Both the position numbers and the translations under genes were made by a program. Under the pieces are notes generated by a model. The model saw nothing but the letters and a program-made list of their open reading frames with translations. It searched no databases and had not been told where the DNA came from. This document shows, piece after piece, positions 9,814 through 22,650 of a DNA stretch of 64,000 nucleotides. Origin of the DNA: Ashinkailepas kermadecensis (taxonomy: Eukaryota > Arthropoda > Thecostraca > Neolepadidae); contig JAOTOM010003998.1 of assembly GCA_034440615.1 (NCBI GenBank), positions 144,409 through 208,408 on the forward strand, written 5' to 3'. Every line of letters starts with the position of its first letter. Position 1 is the first letter of the stretch.

Positions 9814-10724
9814 TTAACACGCGCACTGGAGGGGGGGGGGCGAAATCCGCCCTCCCCTCCGGGTTTTCGTACATAACTCCAGATTTTGCCGGTCGATATA
9901 CACCATTTTTTGCGTACCTGATTAAGTATGACCGGCGCGTCGTTTAAAGTAAGATAAATGGAAATCGGCCGATTTTTTTTTCCTCGAGTTAAGTAAAAAT
10001 ATGCCTAGCGCCAGTCCACAAAAATCGGCGCTGATGCTCTTCCCGTATATACGCAAAAGGGAAGTGTTCTTGGCAACACTAGCGACTTGTTTGATGTATA
10101 TTGATATGCTATATAGTTTCAAGGTCATGTTAGATCACCGAGGTCAGGTCAGGTCAAGTTCATGACAAGTTAATGGAACCAAACTTGGTCAACTGGTATG
10201 CTGTCATAAGTGCACTACTGTTTGTCATTGCGTTTCCATACTTTATTCATGTACTTCACTCCTTTCTTCGCGAAGCCGATTGCTCCGAGCTGCCGACGGA
10301 GCAGTCGGCGGGCGGCCCGGTTCCAGTAACTGGAACAGGTAGCTGACCTGATAAAGTGCTGCTATATAGGTGACCTGGGGTCAAATTCCTGGTCTAGCAT
10401 CTGTATTGCATCATTAGTAATGTCCAAAACATCATTGATGCTCATTTTTGAGCATTTAAACACAATCACAGCGATCCATAACAATGACAAGCCAAGTCAC
10501 GCAAAACAAAAACATTTTGACATATGTGACCTCATTTGACCTAGAAGATATTGACCTAAGGTCATGAAATTTGCACACAATAGAGTTCACTGCTGTACCC
10601 ATCCATCCTGCGAATTTCGTTACTCCAGCTTTAGTAGGAGCCGGGATCTTAGGGGGGGAGGAGGCGGAATCCGCTCCCCCTCCAGTGCGCTTAATTTTCA
10701 GAGGCCCTCCAGGGCGCGGGTTAA
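9814..10724 (+). mobile_element. TTAA-flanked DNA transposon, family 1, copy A
   Basis: It starts TTAACACGCGCACTGGAG (9814) and ends CCAGGGCGCGGGTTAA (10724); 911 bp. Subterminal G-tracts with GGCGAAATCCGCC and GGCGGAATCCGCT, the AGGTCA array (10122, 10132 as AGATCA, 10141, 10151) and the late motif AAATTTGCACACAATAGAGTTCAC are all shared with copies B, C and D. No transposase. Confidence 0.85.
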
Positions 10725-11003
10725 GCCAAAACTTTATGACTTCATGACACATCTTCTTCACCACGTTCACAACCATTGCTATTGCATTGCAGAAATAAAT
10801 TCCAAGAATTCAAAGATTGGGTACCTTAAACTGCAAATTCAGATAGGGGAAGAGTGTGGGGGGGGCGAACACTTGCACTTGCATCATGCAACAAATAGCT
10901 CTTCTGCTGTTTCTATATGGCCAAACGAGTAATTGTACTGTGTTTACTGAGCACACAATTGAACAAGCTACCCATATTCAAACAGTTCCTCTTGGGAAGC
11001 ATT
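10725..11003. other. No gene recognised
   Basis: Short spacer with a G-tract near 10857-10866. Nothing else identified. Confidence 0.4.
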
Positions 11004-11240
11004 CATAATGTCCAAGGTTCATTTAGTACAAAAGTTCATAACGTCCAAAGCTCACAACGACCAAGGATCAGAACGTCCAAATTGCGAAATAAAGTTTTTT
11101 AAGTTAAAAATGTATCGGATAGGGTGCGTTCATAACGTCCAGAGTTCATAACGTCCAATGATCACAACCTCCAAAACTGGCTTCATAGGGAGCGTTCATA
11201 ACGTCCAAGGTGCATTTAGTACCAAAGTTCATAATGTCCA
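11004..11240. repeat. Degenerate repeat of TTCATAACGTCCAA
   Basis: The motif TTCATAA.GTCCAA.G occurs at least eight times. A larger block (GTCCAAGGT.CATTTAGTAC) occurs at about 11010 and again at about 11200, suggesting an older duplication of about 190 bp. Confidence 0.75.
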
Positions 11241-12919
11241 AAAGTAGCTCCTCAGTTGTCCGCTAGAGGAGCCAGCGGGACCCTGGCGGTGAAATCGTGC
11301 CGCTTGGTCTCCGCTTGCTGTCAACAGGTGGCAGGAGTGTGTGGTTATTGTCGCATAGCACTTCGCAAATGTGCTGCCAAATGTGGTCTGGTGGTTTCTT
11401 CAGGTGTGCATTCTGAAATCTTCTCCAGTTCCTCCAGGGAACGAATACATTTCTTCGGAGGTTCGCCTTCGGTGGGAAAATTCGTTGAGCGGGTACAGGG
11501 GCTGCGCTCGAGAATACTGAGGGGTACCTTTTCCTCCGAAAAGAGCGCCTTTGGCTGGAAAATCCGTTCCAAAGGGGTAGGGGAAGGTCTTTCCCGGTCG
11601 GAGTGGCGCGCCACCTTACCCTGGAGAGCGGGGGTAAAGACTGCCGTGGGATGCTGGGGAATGTATCGAGACGTCGCTGCTTATCAGTTCCTATCAGCTA
11701 CCTGGAAGGTCCCCCGATGCCGGAACTCTGGACTTTGACCATGAGGGATGCGGCTCACCGACGTGCCGGGCCGGGCATCGTAACAAGCGGTGGGGCATAA
11801 GTTTGAATGCATACAGTTCAGTTTAGTGAACACATAGAAGGTGGAATGGACGATGCTTTGCATTCGAATCCAGGGATATATTCTTGAGGTACAAAAGCTG
11901 GGAAATCCATTTTCTTCGCGTATTCATATTTTCCTCAAGTTATTCACATTAGATAGCCTCACGGCTTAGGAGAAAACACACATAACTTGTCAAGTGCGTT
12001 GCAAGGAACATGGAAATACAGGAGTTACGCCCAAATATGGAAAGCAAAACTGGACTCATTTCGGCCCGATATGGTGAATACACGACTAGAAACTGCTTGA
12101 AATGGTTCTTGTTCACTCTGGTAGAGCATTATTGCAATGCGCGGATCCAGGCTGCAGGGTGGGACGCATATGGTGCAAAAGATGCCATTTATCTGATCGT
12201 ATTTGCAAGGAACAGCCGCGCATCTATGTCGACCCCTCGTCGTTATGTCGTATTTCCGCCAACTAGCGGAAAAAAATGCTGGTTACATGAAATGCATCCA
12301 TGCAACAACGGCTTGACGGATATTTGAGGTACTTTTACACTCATTTTAAAAACATGACATCCCTCATTTGTTCGGTCTGGAACCGCTCCTGCCCTGTCCG
12401 CGAAGTGCAAAAAAATATCCCGAGGTGTCTCAAGGAGACCTGCTGTCCTATTCAACACCAAATCGACAAATGAAAGGGCGAAAATATCACCCGATATATT
12501 ATATTGTGATGAAAATAATTGTGTGCGGTTATCTGATGTGCCGAATCCAGCTGTGCCATTTTTAGAAAGAACAGATGAATGGTCAAGGAGTTACAGCCTG
12601 AGGCATTTGTGATGCCACCAGCAAGGGTGTCTTTTATGGTGTTTAACTCAATCAGAGGTGCAAAAATGAGTCAATCGGTCACCCTCTCTTGATTCCAAAG
12701 GACAATTTTGCTACGTATCACATGCGGCCCTACCTAGTACTCTTTATGCTTACATTCCAGGGCATAGTACCGCTACTGAAGATGCAAATCACTACCTAAT
12801 TACTCTTGGAAGTGCAAACCTTGATTTTCCTTAGTCCTTGATTTATTGGTGACAACAAATATACACCGACGCACATAAGAGCAGTGCATTAGCAAGCTTA
12901 GTAATGGTGCAAAGGCACC
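11241..12919. other. No gene recognised
   Basis: 11450-11600 holds two loosely similar half-repeats (GCCTT.GG.GGGAAAATTCG type). 12000-12600 has short open frames but no domain. Confidence 0.4.
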
Positions 12920-12924
12920 ATTGC

Positions 12925-13030
12925 TAAGCTTGACAGCATGACAACAACATGACATGGCAACAACATGACATGACAACAACATGACAACAAAGCATGACAG
13001 CATGATAACAACAGCATGACAACAAAGGTT
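12925..13030. repeat. Degenerate (CATGACAACAA)n
   Basis: CAACAACATGACA-type units are repeated with variable length (10-16 bp). Confidence 0.75.
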
Positions 13031-13559
13031 CAAAATTGTACGACACACTGGGTATGCAATAACTGCAATATGTCAACCAAGAATGTCAAATCAGTGTGCA
13101 TGCAGAACATACCAATTTGTGTCACAACACACTTCAGTTGCTAAAAGTGAATGTAGATACAATGTCAAAGATACCAGAACACGCTGAGGTTGCTAAAGCC
13201 ATAACATGACATTAAAGCTTCCAAAATTGCATTGCAACACCATGAGTACATGGATGAAAAATAGCAGACTGGTCCTCGATCTATGCCATCTAGGGGATTG
13301 TCTTCTACAAAAAGAAAAATATCCTTCATTTTCTAGTTTGAAGGTTGAATGGTGCCATATTCACAGTGTTGATTACAATTTGGCATAAGGTTCGCAACTC
13401 ACTTGGAATCACAGGGTGTTTCACATACTACAAATGTGAAGAACACCATTCTCCCAGAGTAGCCATGCTCACGCATTTTCCTTTAAATCCATGATTCAAA
13501 GACATACATTAAACATCAAATCTTGATGTCCAAGATATCACAAGGGAACCGGAAAAGCG

Positions 13560-13870
13560 AAAAGGTTAGGTTAGGTTTTTAAGTGAAATTTCTTAACTGA
13601 AAAATGCCTTGAAAATATTCTTTCTTAACTTATTCTTGCACTGAATAATATGCTTGTATAGGTTAGGTTATGCCACATTAAAAAAATAACATTATTTGGA
13701 ATGCCAAATGAATTACCCAACTCCAAGTCAATTTTTGGTGTTATTTTGCCTGCCAATTCAAACGTATGCAATTGCAACAGAAATGAGTGACCACTTCATG
13801 TTAACCATCATACTATCATAAACATTGCATTAGAAAAAGGAATTCCAAGAATTTCAAAAATTACCTTCAG
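13560..13870 (+). repeat. AT-rich interspersed repeat, copy 4 (diverged), next to GGTTAGGTTAGG
   Basis: GGTTAGGTTAGG at 13564 is followed by TTATTTTGCCTGCCAA, TATGCAATTGCAACAGAAATG, AGTGACCACTTCATGTTAACC and TCATAAACATTGCATTA, matching the family consensus in order. Confidence 0.6.
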
Positions 13871-16800
13871 GTACAAATCAACTCAGCCATGTCTCTAGGT
13901 ATTTCTGAATCACCCTTTGAAATGCATGCTATTTCTTTTTAGATTGCTCTGCAGGCGGTTCAGGTTCCAAGGGCAGTCATATTTTTGGAATCTGGGAAAT
14001 TTCCATCCTTCCAAAAATGAGTCTCGGACATTGACCATGCAACACCGATGACCCACAGTGGCATGATGGGATGGATATTTATTGGAAGATTTGCATGATT
14101 GACATGAGTTAAATTTTGCAAGAAAGCAATTGTTTGATTTATATCTTGGAATCATGGAATTGGGAAGAATGTTTTTAGATAATCGGACATAAATTTGCAG
14201 ATCATAATTTACTTCGTGTTTGTGATATTCGAGACTTCATTTTGAATGTTTCGGTTGGTTTTGACATTTGTATGGCATAGCAATAAGCTTGAACTCTGCC
14301 AAACAACACATGCATGGCTTAACAATCGCTAGAGAGAGAAGGAGGCTATGGTCTTTATGACGAGATGATGTCTTGGATGTTGGAAATCCTCGACCGAGCT
14401 GTTTTCCTAATCATGACCAGGACTCCAATGAACCCTAAAGTCACTTGCTACTCACAACTAGATGCATGACGCACAATTAGAGATGAACGCACGTTTCCAA
14501 TCGCTGTTCATCCTATCCGTTGACGGCTGACAAGGAGACATTCACGATTGGTGCATCCGTGTCATGACTGTATTGGCGTGTAACTATTGATAAATGTTTG
14601 GAAAAATTATATTTTGAGAAAGTAGTGCACGACGTTATTTCTTTTTGTTCTGTATTTATACCTCACACAATGAAAACATATTCACGTTTGCATATTTAGG
14701 TTAGAATTTCTCGTTTCACATCCCCATCATCGAACATGAATTTATAAAGTTATGTACACTACTTGACCACCGGCCCTGTTAGTGCGGACTTGCATCCAAT
14801 GTGTATAGAGTCATAAGAAACAGAATTAATACAAATGTTGCGGAATTTCGTTGAAACTTCCGATGCATCAGCTGTAAAATCAAAACCCAAGATATATTTT
14901 ACAAAATCATCGTCAACAACATGCTTCTACATGTTTTTTCCCTAGATATCTGATATACTTTGTCTTGGGCCAAACGACTCGAGAGGGTGAACGGACCATC
15001 ACTTTTGTCAATGTGGTATCCTATCTCAACCATCGCAACAATTAGCTTACGTTTCCCTGGTATTCGACCAATCAGATTTTAGAATGACCTACGGTAAAAA
15101 AAATATTATAGGATATGGCCTGTTGCTACCACAACACGAAGTGATATCCCCAAATACCTTCCAATCAGAGGCGGATACAGGGGGTAGGGGAGCAATGGTG
15201 GCATGTATCCCCTCCGTATGGAAAGGTGGCTGCCCTCCAGGAAGGCTCGAGTGCACCCGCCCACGTTCTGCTCCAGGGATTTCTGAGCCAAATGCTCACC
15301 TCTCGGAGGAAAAGGCGGCCCCTAAGACGGAAAGGCGCTAGTTCAGCATGCTCGAGTGCACCCCTTCCCCGTTCAACGATTTTCTGCCGAATACGTCGTT
15401 CCGGTGACTTTCGCAGTGGTGGCCCTCCGATGAAGTGGTGCTACTCCAGACAAGTGCCTCCACCCACTGAAAATTTATTGATCCACCACTGCTACAATTT
15501 TCCCAAGAGAATACATACCATTTCGGTAAGCATCTTCATTTACATGAAACATCCACTTGAACACAGCGGGGGCTGCTAATGTTTTCGACAGGATTGTGCT
15601 ACCAAGGAGTTGCCTTATCAGGTCCATCTGCTACCCTCCATGGTGTGTAAGAGGGTACTTTTTGCACCTCTGAACTCAATAAAGAACAATCAGAATTGTG
15701 CAAAGGTATATACCGGTGAACTCACAATAGTCCACTGCATCTTTTAGCTATTTCGGAATTTTCCTTTACGGGCTATTTGAGACGTGACATCGTGACCTAA
15801 AGTCACGCGACCTGCTTTAACTTTCGGAACAGTCACAATGCGATCTAAAAAAAAGTGCGAAACTGAAGTTCGATATGTTATCTTTCGAAACAAGTAATAA
15901 AAATCAGGGTTTTGCCCCTAAAACTCTACATATCCGCTCTAAATTAGGCATGCATGGTTATTTTTGCGACAGTGTATCATGGCCTGTTTTAATATATCTC
16001 AAAAACGTTACATCACTTAAATATAACCCTTTTCACGTTCAAGGCACGTGCTGGGACGAGAATGTTGGTAATCTGATCCTGAGTGTTGTGTTGCAGAAGT
16101 ATTCGGACACGTGATGTCAAAGGTTAAACAGGAATGACAAGATTTCTACAAATTGTGGTAGTAGATGATTTATAAGCTACGAGATATGATTGATGTTGAG
16201 TTGATATTGAATGCAGCATGTGATATAAAAAACGTGGTGCCTTTTAACACTGGACTTTATATGGTGCTCCCCCCCCCATCCCACCTCCCTGTCCAATTGG
16301 CCCCATGCATTGGGCCCGTCAATGGTTATTTATCATTTAGTTATTATCTGTAATCGACATAATTTAGAATCAGACTAATACTCAGAAATCAACGTTCCTG
16401 TTCAGGCGCCACATCAAATGTTCATCACACGATTCTGGAAAACGTGTTGTTTTCCCTCACATCTACTCTTCGTTCACCTGGTCATCAGACATGCAATAAG
16501 ATGACGATCGCATTAGCCAGGATAGCTTCTGAATGTGACAAGCCGATCATTGCAAATCAGGAGGAACGGCAACGGCATCAAAGTACAATGAAAGCCTGTG
16601 ACATCCAATTAATGAGCAAATTTCCTACATCCGCCACCAGCCTAAATAGCATCAGATCTGGTCAAAGTTGGTCTATCTGTGGCCTAAATAGCATCAATTT
16701 ACTTCAATCATCCTTCTCTTGTTGATCCCAGCACCTGCTCACTATAAGGATGGCAACGGCAATCAGCTGCTGGGGTGTCGTTTGGCTACATATGTGACGC

Positions 16801-17649
16801 TTCTAGGCGATTATGATCGATATCTTTTTTACACCTACGAGAGCCAAATTGACCAATCAGAGTGCAGCATTCTTGTGAAAATAGCAAGAATATCTTTTGT
16901 CGAACGCTTCGTGTATGAGTGAGGCGTGTACGTTGTAGATTGGGTAGGATGTGTTCTGGAATGGTTATTATTATCGATACGCTGCGTATTTGGGCCTGCA
17001 TGTTGTGCATGGTGACTTTGGCCTCCCTGAAATGGGACTTTTTGTGCCAGAATGCAGCCATCAGTCTGCCACATAATTTTTAGCTTTTTCCGGTTTCCGA
17101 AAAATCTGAAGATCGCCAAAGCATGGAGTTATGCTGCTTTGGTATCTCCCATAATTCCGCTGCTTTTAGGTTATTTACCATGAATAGGGAGGTAGATAGG
17201 CACCTGCCTGTTTGTTATGCATCAAGTAGTTACTCACACATACGTCACATGTCTTCTAACGTTGCTTTAAGCTAAATCATTTTTAGTTTAATCTTATACT
17301 TTAACAAATAACATGTGGCCATGGTCCAGACTGCAAAGTATGGCAAAGATCTCTCTGGTCTGTGGAACAATCAGGGGTGGATCCTTGGATATATATTTAG
17401 GCCTCATGCTCAGATCATAACCACCATAAACTATTTCCACCACAAGCTTATGGGCATATGTTGGCTGTGGGTATACACCATACATATGCTGTATACCCAG
17501 ACTGCAAAGTACGGCAAGCAGCTCTATGAGGCACACCGGCTGCGAAAATATACACATTCAAATGCACAGGGAGGACAAAATCCTGCACCGGGAAGATGAA
17601 GTACATGTACGAAATGCAAAAAAAACTTGAATAAGAAAAGTTATGAATT
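13871..17649. other. Long stretch without recognisable genes
   Basis: AT-rich, mostly unique-looking sequence. 15160-15470 is GC-richer and carries CTCGAGTGCACCC twice (about 15247 and 15350), perhaps an old repeat. A C-tract lies at 16268-16277. No open frame shows a known domain. Confidence 0.45.
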
Positions 17650-17684
17650 TCCAGTTCAGTAATTCCTGATTTCTTGGAAATTTT

Positions 17685-17800
17685 TTTTTTAATGCAATGT
17701 TTATAAATGTGCTGAACATGATCTGACCACTCATTTCCTCTGCAAATGCATACCTTTCAGTTGGGAGGCAAAATAACACCTAAAAAGTGGCTTGGAGATG
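17685..17800 (-). repeat. AT-rich interspersed repeat, copy 5 (inverted)
   Basis: The minus strand reads TTATTTTGCCTCCCAACTG, TATGCATTTGCAGAGGAAATG, AGTGGTCAGATCATGTT and ATAAACATTGCATTA, following the family consensus. Confidence 0.65.
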
Positions 17801-17967
17801 GGTAATATAGCATAAAAAGTAATGTTCAAAATTGAGCAAAACAGATGTAACATAACCTAACCAAACCTAGCCAAACCTAGCCAATGCAAGAAATTATATT
17901 TTTTTAATAGAAAATTTCCAACCAATTTTTTCCTCCGATATTTTCAAATAAAAACACCTAACTTACC

Positions 17968-18291
17968 TTAACACGCGCCCTGGAGGCCTCTAGAATTACG
18001 CACTGGAGGGGGCGGATTCCCCCCCTAAGATCTCGGCTCCTGTAAAGCTGAGGAACTTAATCCCATGCTAACCTGAACTAAGTTTTGAAGGCAATCAAAA
18101 GTACAAATGCCAATTAATTTTAAATTGACCTTGAACTATACAGCATACAAATGCAAACAAGTGCTAGTGTTTAAAAGAAACCATAATTAAAAGCTTCTTC
18201 TAACGAAATTGCGAATATGACGGTAAAATCATGGAGGTATTTGCGAAAACCGGGGGGGGGGGGGGATTTCCCCCCCCCCCCCGGGTGTTAA
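17968..18291 (-). mobile_element. Internal-deletion derivative of TTAA family 1, copy E
   Basis: TTAACACGCGCCCTGGAGG at 17968 and GGGTGTTAA at 18291 bound 324 bp. Both ends match family 1 (GATCTCGGCTCCTG..AAAGCTG and GACCTTGAACTATACAGCATA), but most of the interior, including three of the four AGGTCA sites, is missing. Deletion derivatives are usual for cut-and-paste DNA transposons. The G-run/C-run near 18251-18282 may be partly a sequencing artefact. Confidence 0.75.
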
Positions 18292-18316
18292 CCCACCCTA
18301 ACCAAAACTATTTTAA

Positions 18317-18318
18317 AG

Positions 18319-18362
<44 letters not shown>
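18317..18362. repeat. Poly(A) tract of about 45 bp
   Basis: An almost pure A-run follows GGGTGTTAACCCACCC. It is either a simple repeat or an assembly artefact, as it lies close to another homopolymer block. Confidence 0.7.
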
Positions 18363-18365
<3 letters not shown>

Positions 18366-18723
18366 GCTTCATGGAGGTAAAATGTAGGTAAAACTTAGGC
18401 GGTCAAGTGCAACTCTACCTATCTCCTCATATTATATTGAAAAAGTACAAACAACCTCCTGCACTTCGGACTTTGCTATTTCAATGTAATCAAAATAGCT
18501 CACTTTTAAACTGTAAGTACAACATTTGTAAAACTCCTACTGTAACATGGAAGAAATTGTGCAATGTTTGTGATGTCTTCACGTTGATTGGTTGACAGGC
18601 ATATTTATGAGCAGGAAAAACACTAAAGCAGTCCATTATAATTATTTCTAGCTTTACCTCAGGTTGCAGAAATGTTTTCAGAGATTGGGTCTCTAAAAAA
18701 GTGTCTATGGTCCCAGTTTGATG

Positions 18724-19741
18724 TTAACACTCGCACGTCCGGCGGTCCGCGCCAACTTCGCATGTCCGGGGGGGGCAGATGTCTGCCCCACCCTAGGATC
18801 TCCAGAACCATGCTAGGTAGCGACAAACGAAAGCGGCATTGGATAGCTGGTGACAAGCTCTATCGAAAGTATTTCGGTCATTTTCTCGTTCAGGTCAATA
18901 TTGAGGTCACTGGGTCATCATATGTCAAATTCGACCAGATCGGGTGGGACCCTCAGATATTGGCACATATCTCAGGACCTGTAACAGATAGAAACAAGCT
19001 GCAAATACTATTCGACAGCCCTGGAAATGTGCTATCGACATACGCTGTGTAATTTAAGGTCAGGTCAACAGATGGGTCACCGAAACTATGACCTCAGGTC
19101 AGGGTCATGGGGTACACTAGGGAGGTCATGTAATATATCAATCGACACATCTTGGCGATCCAAGCACAATGATAGTAATTTCAGCCTTCTAGCTCAATGC
19201 AGTGCGATATAATGTGCAGAAATGTGCTAGTGATTCCAGGTGACTTCAGCTGACCTTGGTGAGGTCACTGAGCAAAAATGTCAGCGGTGACATTGAGAAT
19301 AGATTTGAACTACACGTCATAACCGTTGGAGGTCATTCCGAGAGCAAATATGTAACCAGGAAACATTTGTATATTTTACCATAGGCCTATAATGGGGAAG
19401 CCATGGCCGTGACCTGACCTCAGGTCAATGCTACAAAAAAAACGTGATATACATATTATAGACCTTGATAAGATCATGACGTGATATAAGTTTGAAATAA
19501 ATCGCCCAATTATTGTGGGAGTGATGCCACTTATAACTCCGAGGGATGTTGGGTCACTTCGCATGACCTGGTGACCTGACTTGAGATGACCCAGGGTCAA
19601 TAATTTCTGAGGATATGCGGAAAAACCAATGAGCAGCCATGCGAGGTTTGGCCTTGCTAACCCGATTAGTATGGCGGCAAGGTAGGAAAAACCGCAGGGG
19701 TGGGGCAGATAACTCCCCCCCCCCGGACGTGTGCGGGTTAA
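18724..19741 (+). mobile_element. TTAA-flanked DNA transposon, family 2
   Basis: TTAACACTCGCACGTCCGG at 18724 and CCGGACGTGTGCGGGTTAA at 19741 form imperfect inverted termini bounded by TTAA; total 1018 bp. Like family 1 it has a subterminal G-tract next to a small palindrome (GGGCAGATGTCTGCCC, 18774-18789), many GGTCA half-sites inside and no transposase ORF. The terminal sequence differs, so it is a separate family with the same architecture. Confidence 0.7.
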
Positions 19742-20273
19742 GTAGCACAATAATTACATTTTCAGGATTTCACCTATTTTTCATGGGTAACACATGCAAA
19801 AACCCGCGAAGTGCATGGACAAAGGTTCAATATAATATGAGGGCAAAGGTTTGCACTTGACTGCCTGAGTTTGTGTGGAATCATCTTGTAGCATTTGGCA
19901 TACAAATAAAAATAAAAATGTACATTTCTCTAGAACTGGAACATTCCTGTTGCAGTTTAATATGCCACAGTAAGGATGTATTTATAACAGAAGTGGCTGC
20001 ACCAGTCTTACCTGCTGAAGTGTATAATAACTATTTTGTCAAAATTTTGGAATGCATTTTGCTTCCAATGTTTGCTCAACTATTTATGGAAAACCTTTGT
20101 GGCATATGTTTGATTTGTTTTTACTGCCTGTTACTAACGAACATAAAAGTAGTTGCATTACAGAAACATTATTAGTAACCAAAGCAGTTCAATCTGATTT
20201 TCTTATCTGCGCATTATGTGTGACACTGTTTAGTTCATTAGTATATTATTACGATATTATTTTCATGTTTCAG
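19742..20273 (+). other. Sequence upstream of the transposase relic, possibly intron
   Basis: AT-rich, ending in a pyrimidine-rich tract and TTTCATGTTTCAG at 20261-20273, a good splice-acceptor shape. It may be the remains of an intron of the P-element-like gene. No coding sequence recognised. Confidence 0.4.
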
Positions 20274-21479
20274 TGCTTCTGGAAATTCTGAGCCCGCAGC
20301 AGAGCACACTGGAAGTAGTTCTGTTCACCAGCCTGAGGATGATGTTCTGCTTGAACCTTAGGATGCTGATGCTGGTCCCAATCCCAGCAGCCCATCACCA
20401 ACACAGGGTGACATGAAGAAGCAGTTGGAGCTACTTCAGCAGGAGCTCAGCAAGTCTCAGGGTGCATTGGTTGTGGCAAGGGGCACTGCTGTAAGGGAGA
20501 TAGATGGTGAACGTGCGCAAAGTTCTCACAAAATGGCGAACACCAGCCCGTCACCAGTCGAACTGTTGCACCGGTGCCGCCCCGGCCGTGTCAAGCCAGG
20601 CGCCGGTGCGACCGGAGGCCGGGTCGTCAGCCGATTTCTCGAGCTCGGCTCCCGACCGGCCCAGCGGTACTAGCCGGGAGGCGTCGACCGGCAGCGCAGA
20701 ATGTGACCTGCGGTGCTTCAGAAGCAGCTGCGGTTCGGTCCTGGAGAAGACAGAGATGGTCGGAGGAGAATCAGACGGTGCACCGGAGATCGTCGATCCA
20801 CAACAGCTGGGTGTGCAGGAGACAGTCGCGACAGAGCTATCTGAGGGCGAGCAAGAGGCTGCTCGCTAAGGCATGGTCTATGTCGCCGGCTACATTGGCG
20901 CCAAGAGCGCAAAGAGGAACCTAAATTCCCGGTCTCTATCTGCTCTACAAGAGACAGAGCAGAGGAGGAGGTGCTGGTAGCAGCCGAATGGATCAGGCTG
21001 CTGAGTCACGGTGCACTCCACATTCCGCCCGCTCAGTGGATGGAGTGCATCGACCAGTTCGAGGTCGTGTTTTGCGCCTTGCATGCTGGCAAGGGAGTAG
21101 TGCGTCGTACCACTCAACAGGCGATGAATAAGCTTAGTCGGGCTCCTGGGGCTACCAAGGGCCTGGCTCAGTTGCTGCAGAGAGGTGGCCAAGTGTCAGC
21201 ACTGAGCCACTGGTGCTCTACAGCCGACTGCGCACTGTCAATCGGATGCGCCACGTCGCAGCCGTGCGGTGCACAGATCATGCGGTCGCGCTAGCTGACG
21301 CGGCGCGCAGAACAGCTGAGGACCGCTTGCAGAAGGCTGACATGCTCTCTGTAACTGACCCCGTCAAGACGCCGGAAACCCGACGGAGTTTTGTAAAGCG
21401 TCGCGCATCTGCATATATAAATACTGCATGCATCCGTCAGGCATGCTCTCCTTGTGTTTATTGCAAAATATTGAAATAA
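20274..21479 (+). pseudogene. Decayed P-element/THAP9-type transposase
   Basis: After a splice-acceptor-like CAG the reading runs SGNSEPAAEHTG...DDVLLEP, hits TAG at 20359, and continues to MKKQLELLQQELSKSQ, a short coiled coil of the kind found after THAP domains. At 20870 another frame gives MVYVAGYIGAKSAKRN, resembling the conserved YVAGY(I/V)A-K motif of P-element-like transposases. A third frame gives WIRLLSHGALHIPPAQWMECI, like the LS-GGL..P motif that follows in that family. The last frame has YSRLRTVNRMRHV, like the C-terminal end. Several frameshifts and stops separate these blocks and the N-terminal THAP domain and the catalytic core are not seen. In life this would be a DNA cut-and-paste transposase; this copy is dead. 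Confidence 0.6.
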
Positions 21480-22469
21480 TTAAAAAATAAAAATTAAATA
21501 TTAAAATATTGAACATAACAGGATTGGAGTCGCTTCATTCGCTAGGAAATCCCCCGGCTGGGAAGGTCCGTTGGTAATTGGCCCGAGAAGGCCGGGGACG
21601 TGGCATCTGCCCGGCCATTTCGATGCATTGGTGGCACGCTAAACATTTCCCGATATAGATAGCTCAAAGTTATATATAGCTATATATCTCACGCATTATT
21701 TTCATAGCTCATGCGGTGTCGTATTTCTTTCCCTGAATGTGCGACATAACACCATGTACTTACTTTTGTGCAGGCAAAGAGTACTCTCATTCTCTACCAT
21801 TAAATCGGTACGCAATTCATGGTATGGTCAGGTGTCACTTGGCCCGCACCACAAGTTATGGTTCGTTGGAATACAATACGAAAGAACGGATAAAATTAAT
21901 AATGCTATGCATGAATGCACATACCTAAGCTCCAGCTATTCTCCCTTAGTTGACCCATCCCTCGGGGAGGATAAACCATGTAATGCTCTGTAAACGACAT
22001 ATCAGGGTCGGCTCCCAGGGCAGTGCAACAAGTCCTTCCCCTCCCCATTCCGTTCAGGAAGTGGCAACCCTCTAGAGCCAATTTGATTGAAGTCTAACTA
22101 AGTTGAATGTTTATACTATGAACTAAAACAAACGGTAACCCCACGCTTCCACGATATGTGTTCCTCTCGATCAAAATGTATGAGTCTAGGCCAAACTCGC
22201 GTCACTAGCGCGAGGGGAAGGCACGATAAGAAAAATAGAGCCCTCTGCAGCCCCCCCCCCCCCCTCCACACACATACACATACACACATATGTGTTTACC
22301 GTGACGACCGAAGACTATGTCCTGGCGATCACTAACGAGGTCACCCTTTAGTTACCACCTGAGAGGCATCGATTTTTTATCGGTGATAGAGAAAGATCTG
22401 CTGAGTAAGATGGAGGGTCAATTTGGGAAGAAGCATCCAATTGGTGGCTCCCAGTGGGGATTGAATTAC
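21480..22469. other. No gene recognised
   Basis: Begins AT-rich. A C-tract at 22252-22265 is followed by (CA)n-like sequence to 22290. Nothing coding identified. Confidence 0.45.
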
Positions 22470-22474
22470 CGAGG

Positions 22475-22650
22475 ACATCGGTAAAACCGAGGACAGTGTG
22501 TGTCCATACATGTCTATCGTGAATACCGAGGACAGTGTGTGTCCATACATGTATATTGTGAATACCGAGGACAATGTGTGTCCATACATGCTTATCGTGA
22601 ATACCGAGGACAATGTGTGTCCATACATGTGCATCGTGTACACCGAGGAC
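22475..22650. repeat. 39-bp tandem repeat, about 4.5 copies
   Basis: TACCGAGGACARTGTGTGTCC followed by ATACATG..TATCGTGAA is repeated. Because 39 is a multiple of three the plus strand reads a 13-residue peptide repeat (NTEDSVCPYMYIV-like). No start context or flanking exon supports a gene. Confidence 0.85.

Noticed and set aside
17294..17600. Direct repeat of CAGACTGCAAAGTA with GGCAA and nearby inverted TATACCC motifs
   Set aside because: Short and isolated; could be chance or a trace of an old repeat.
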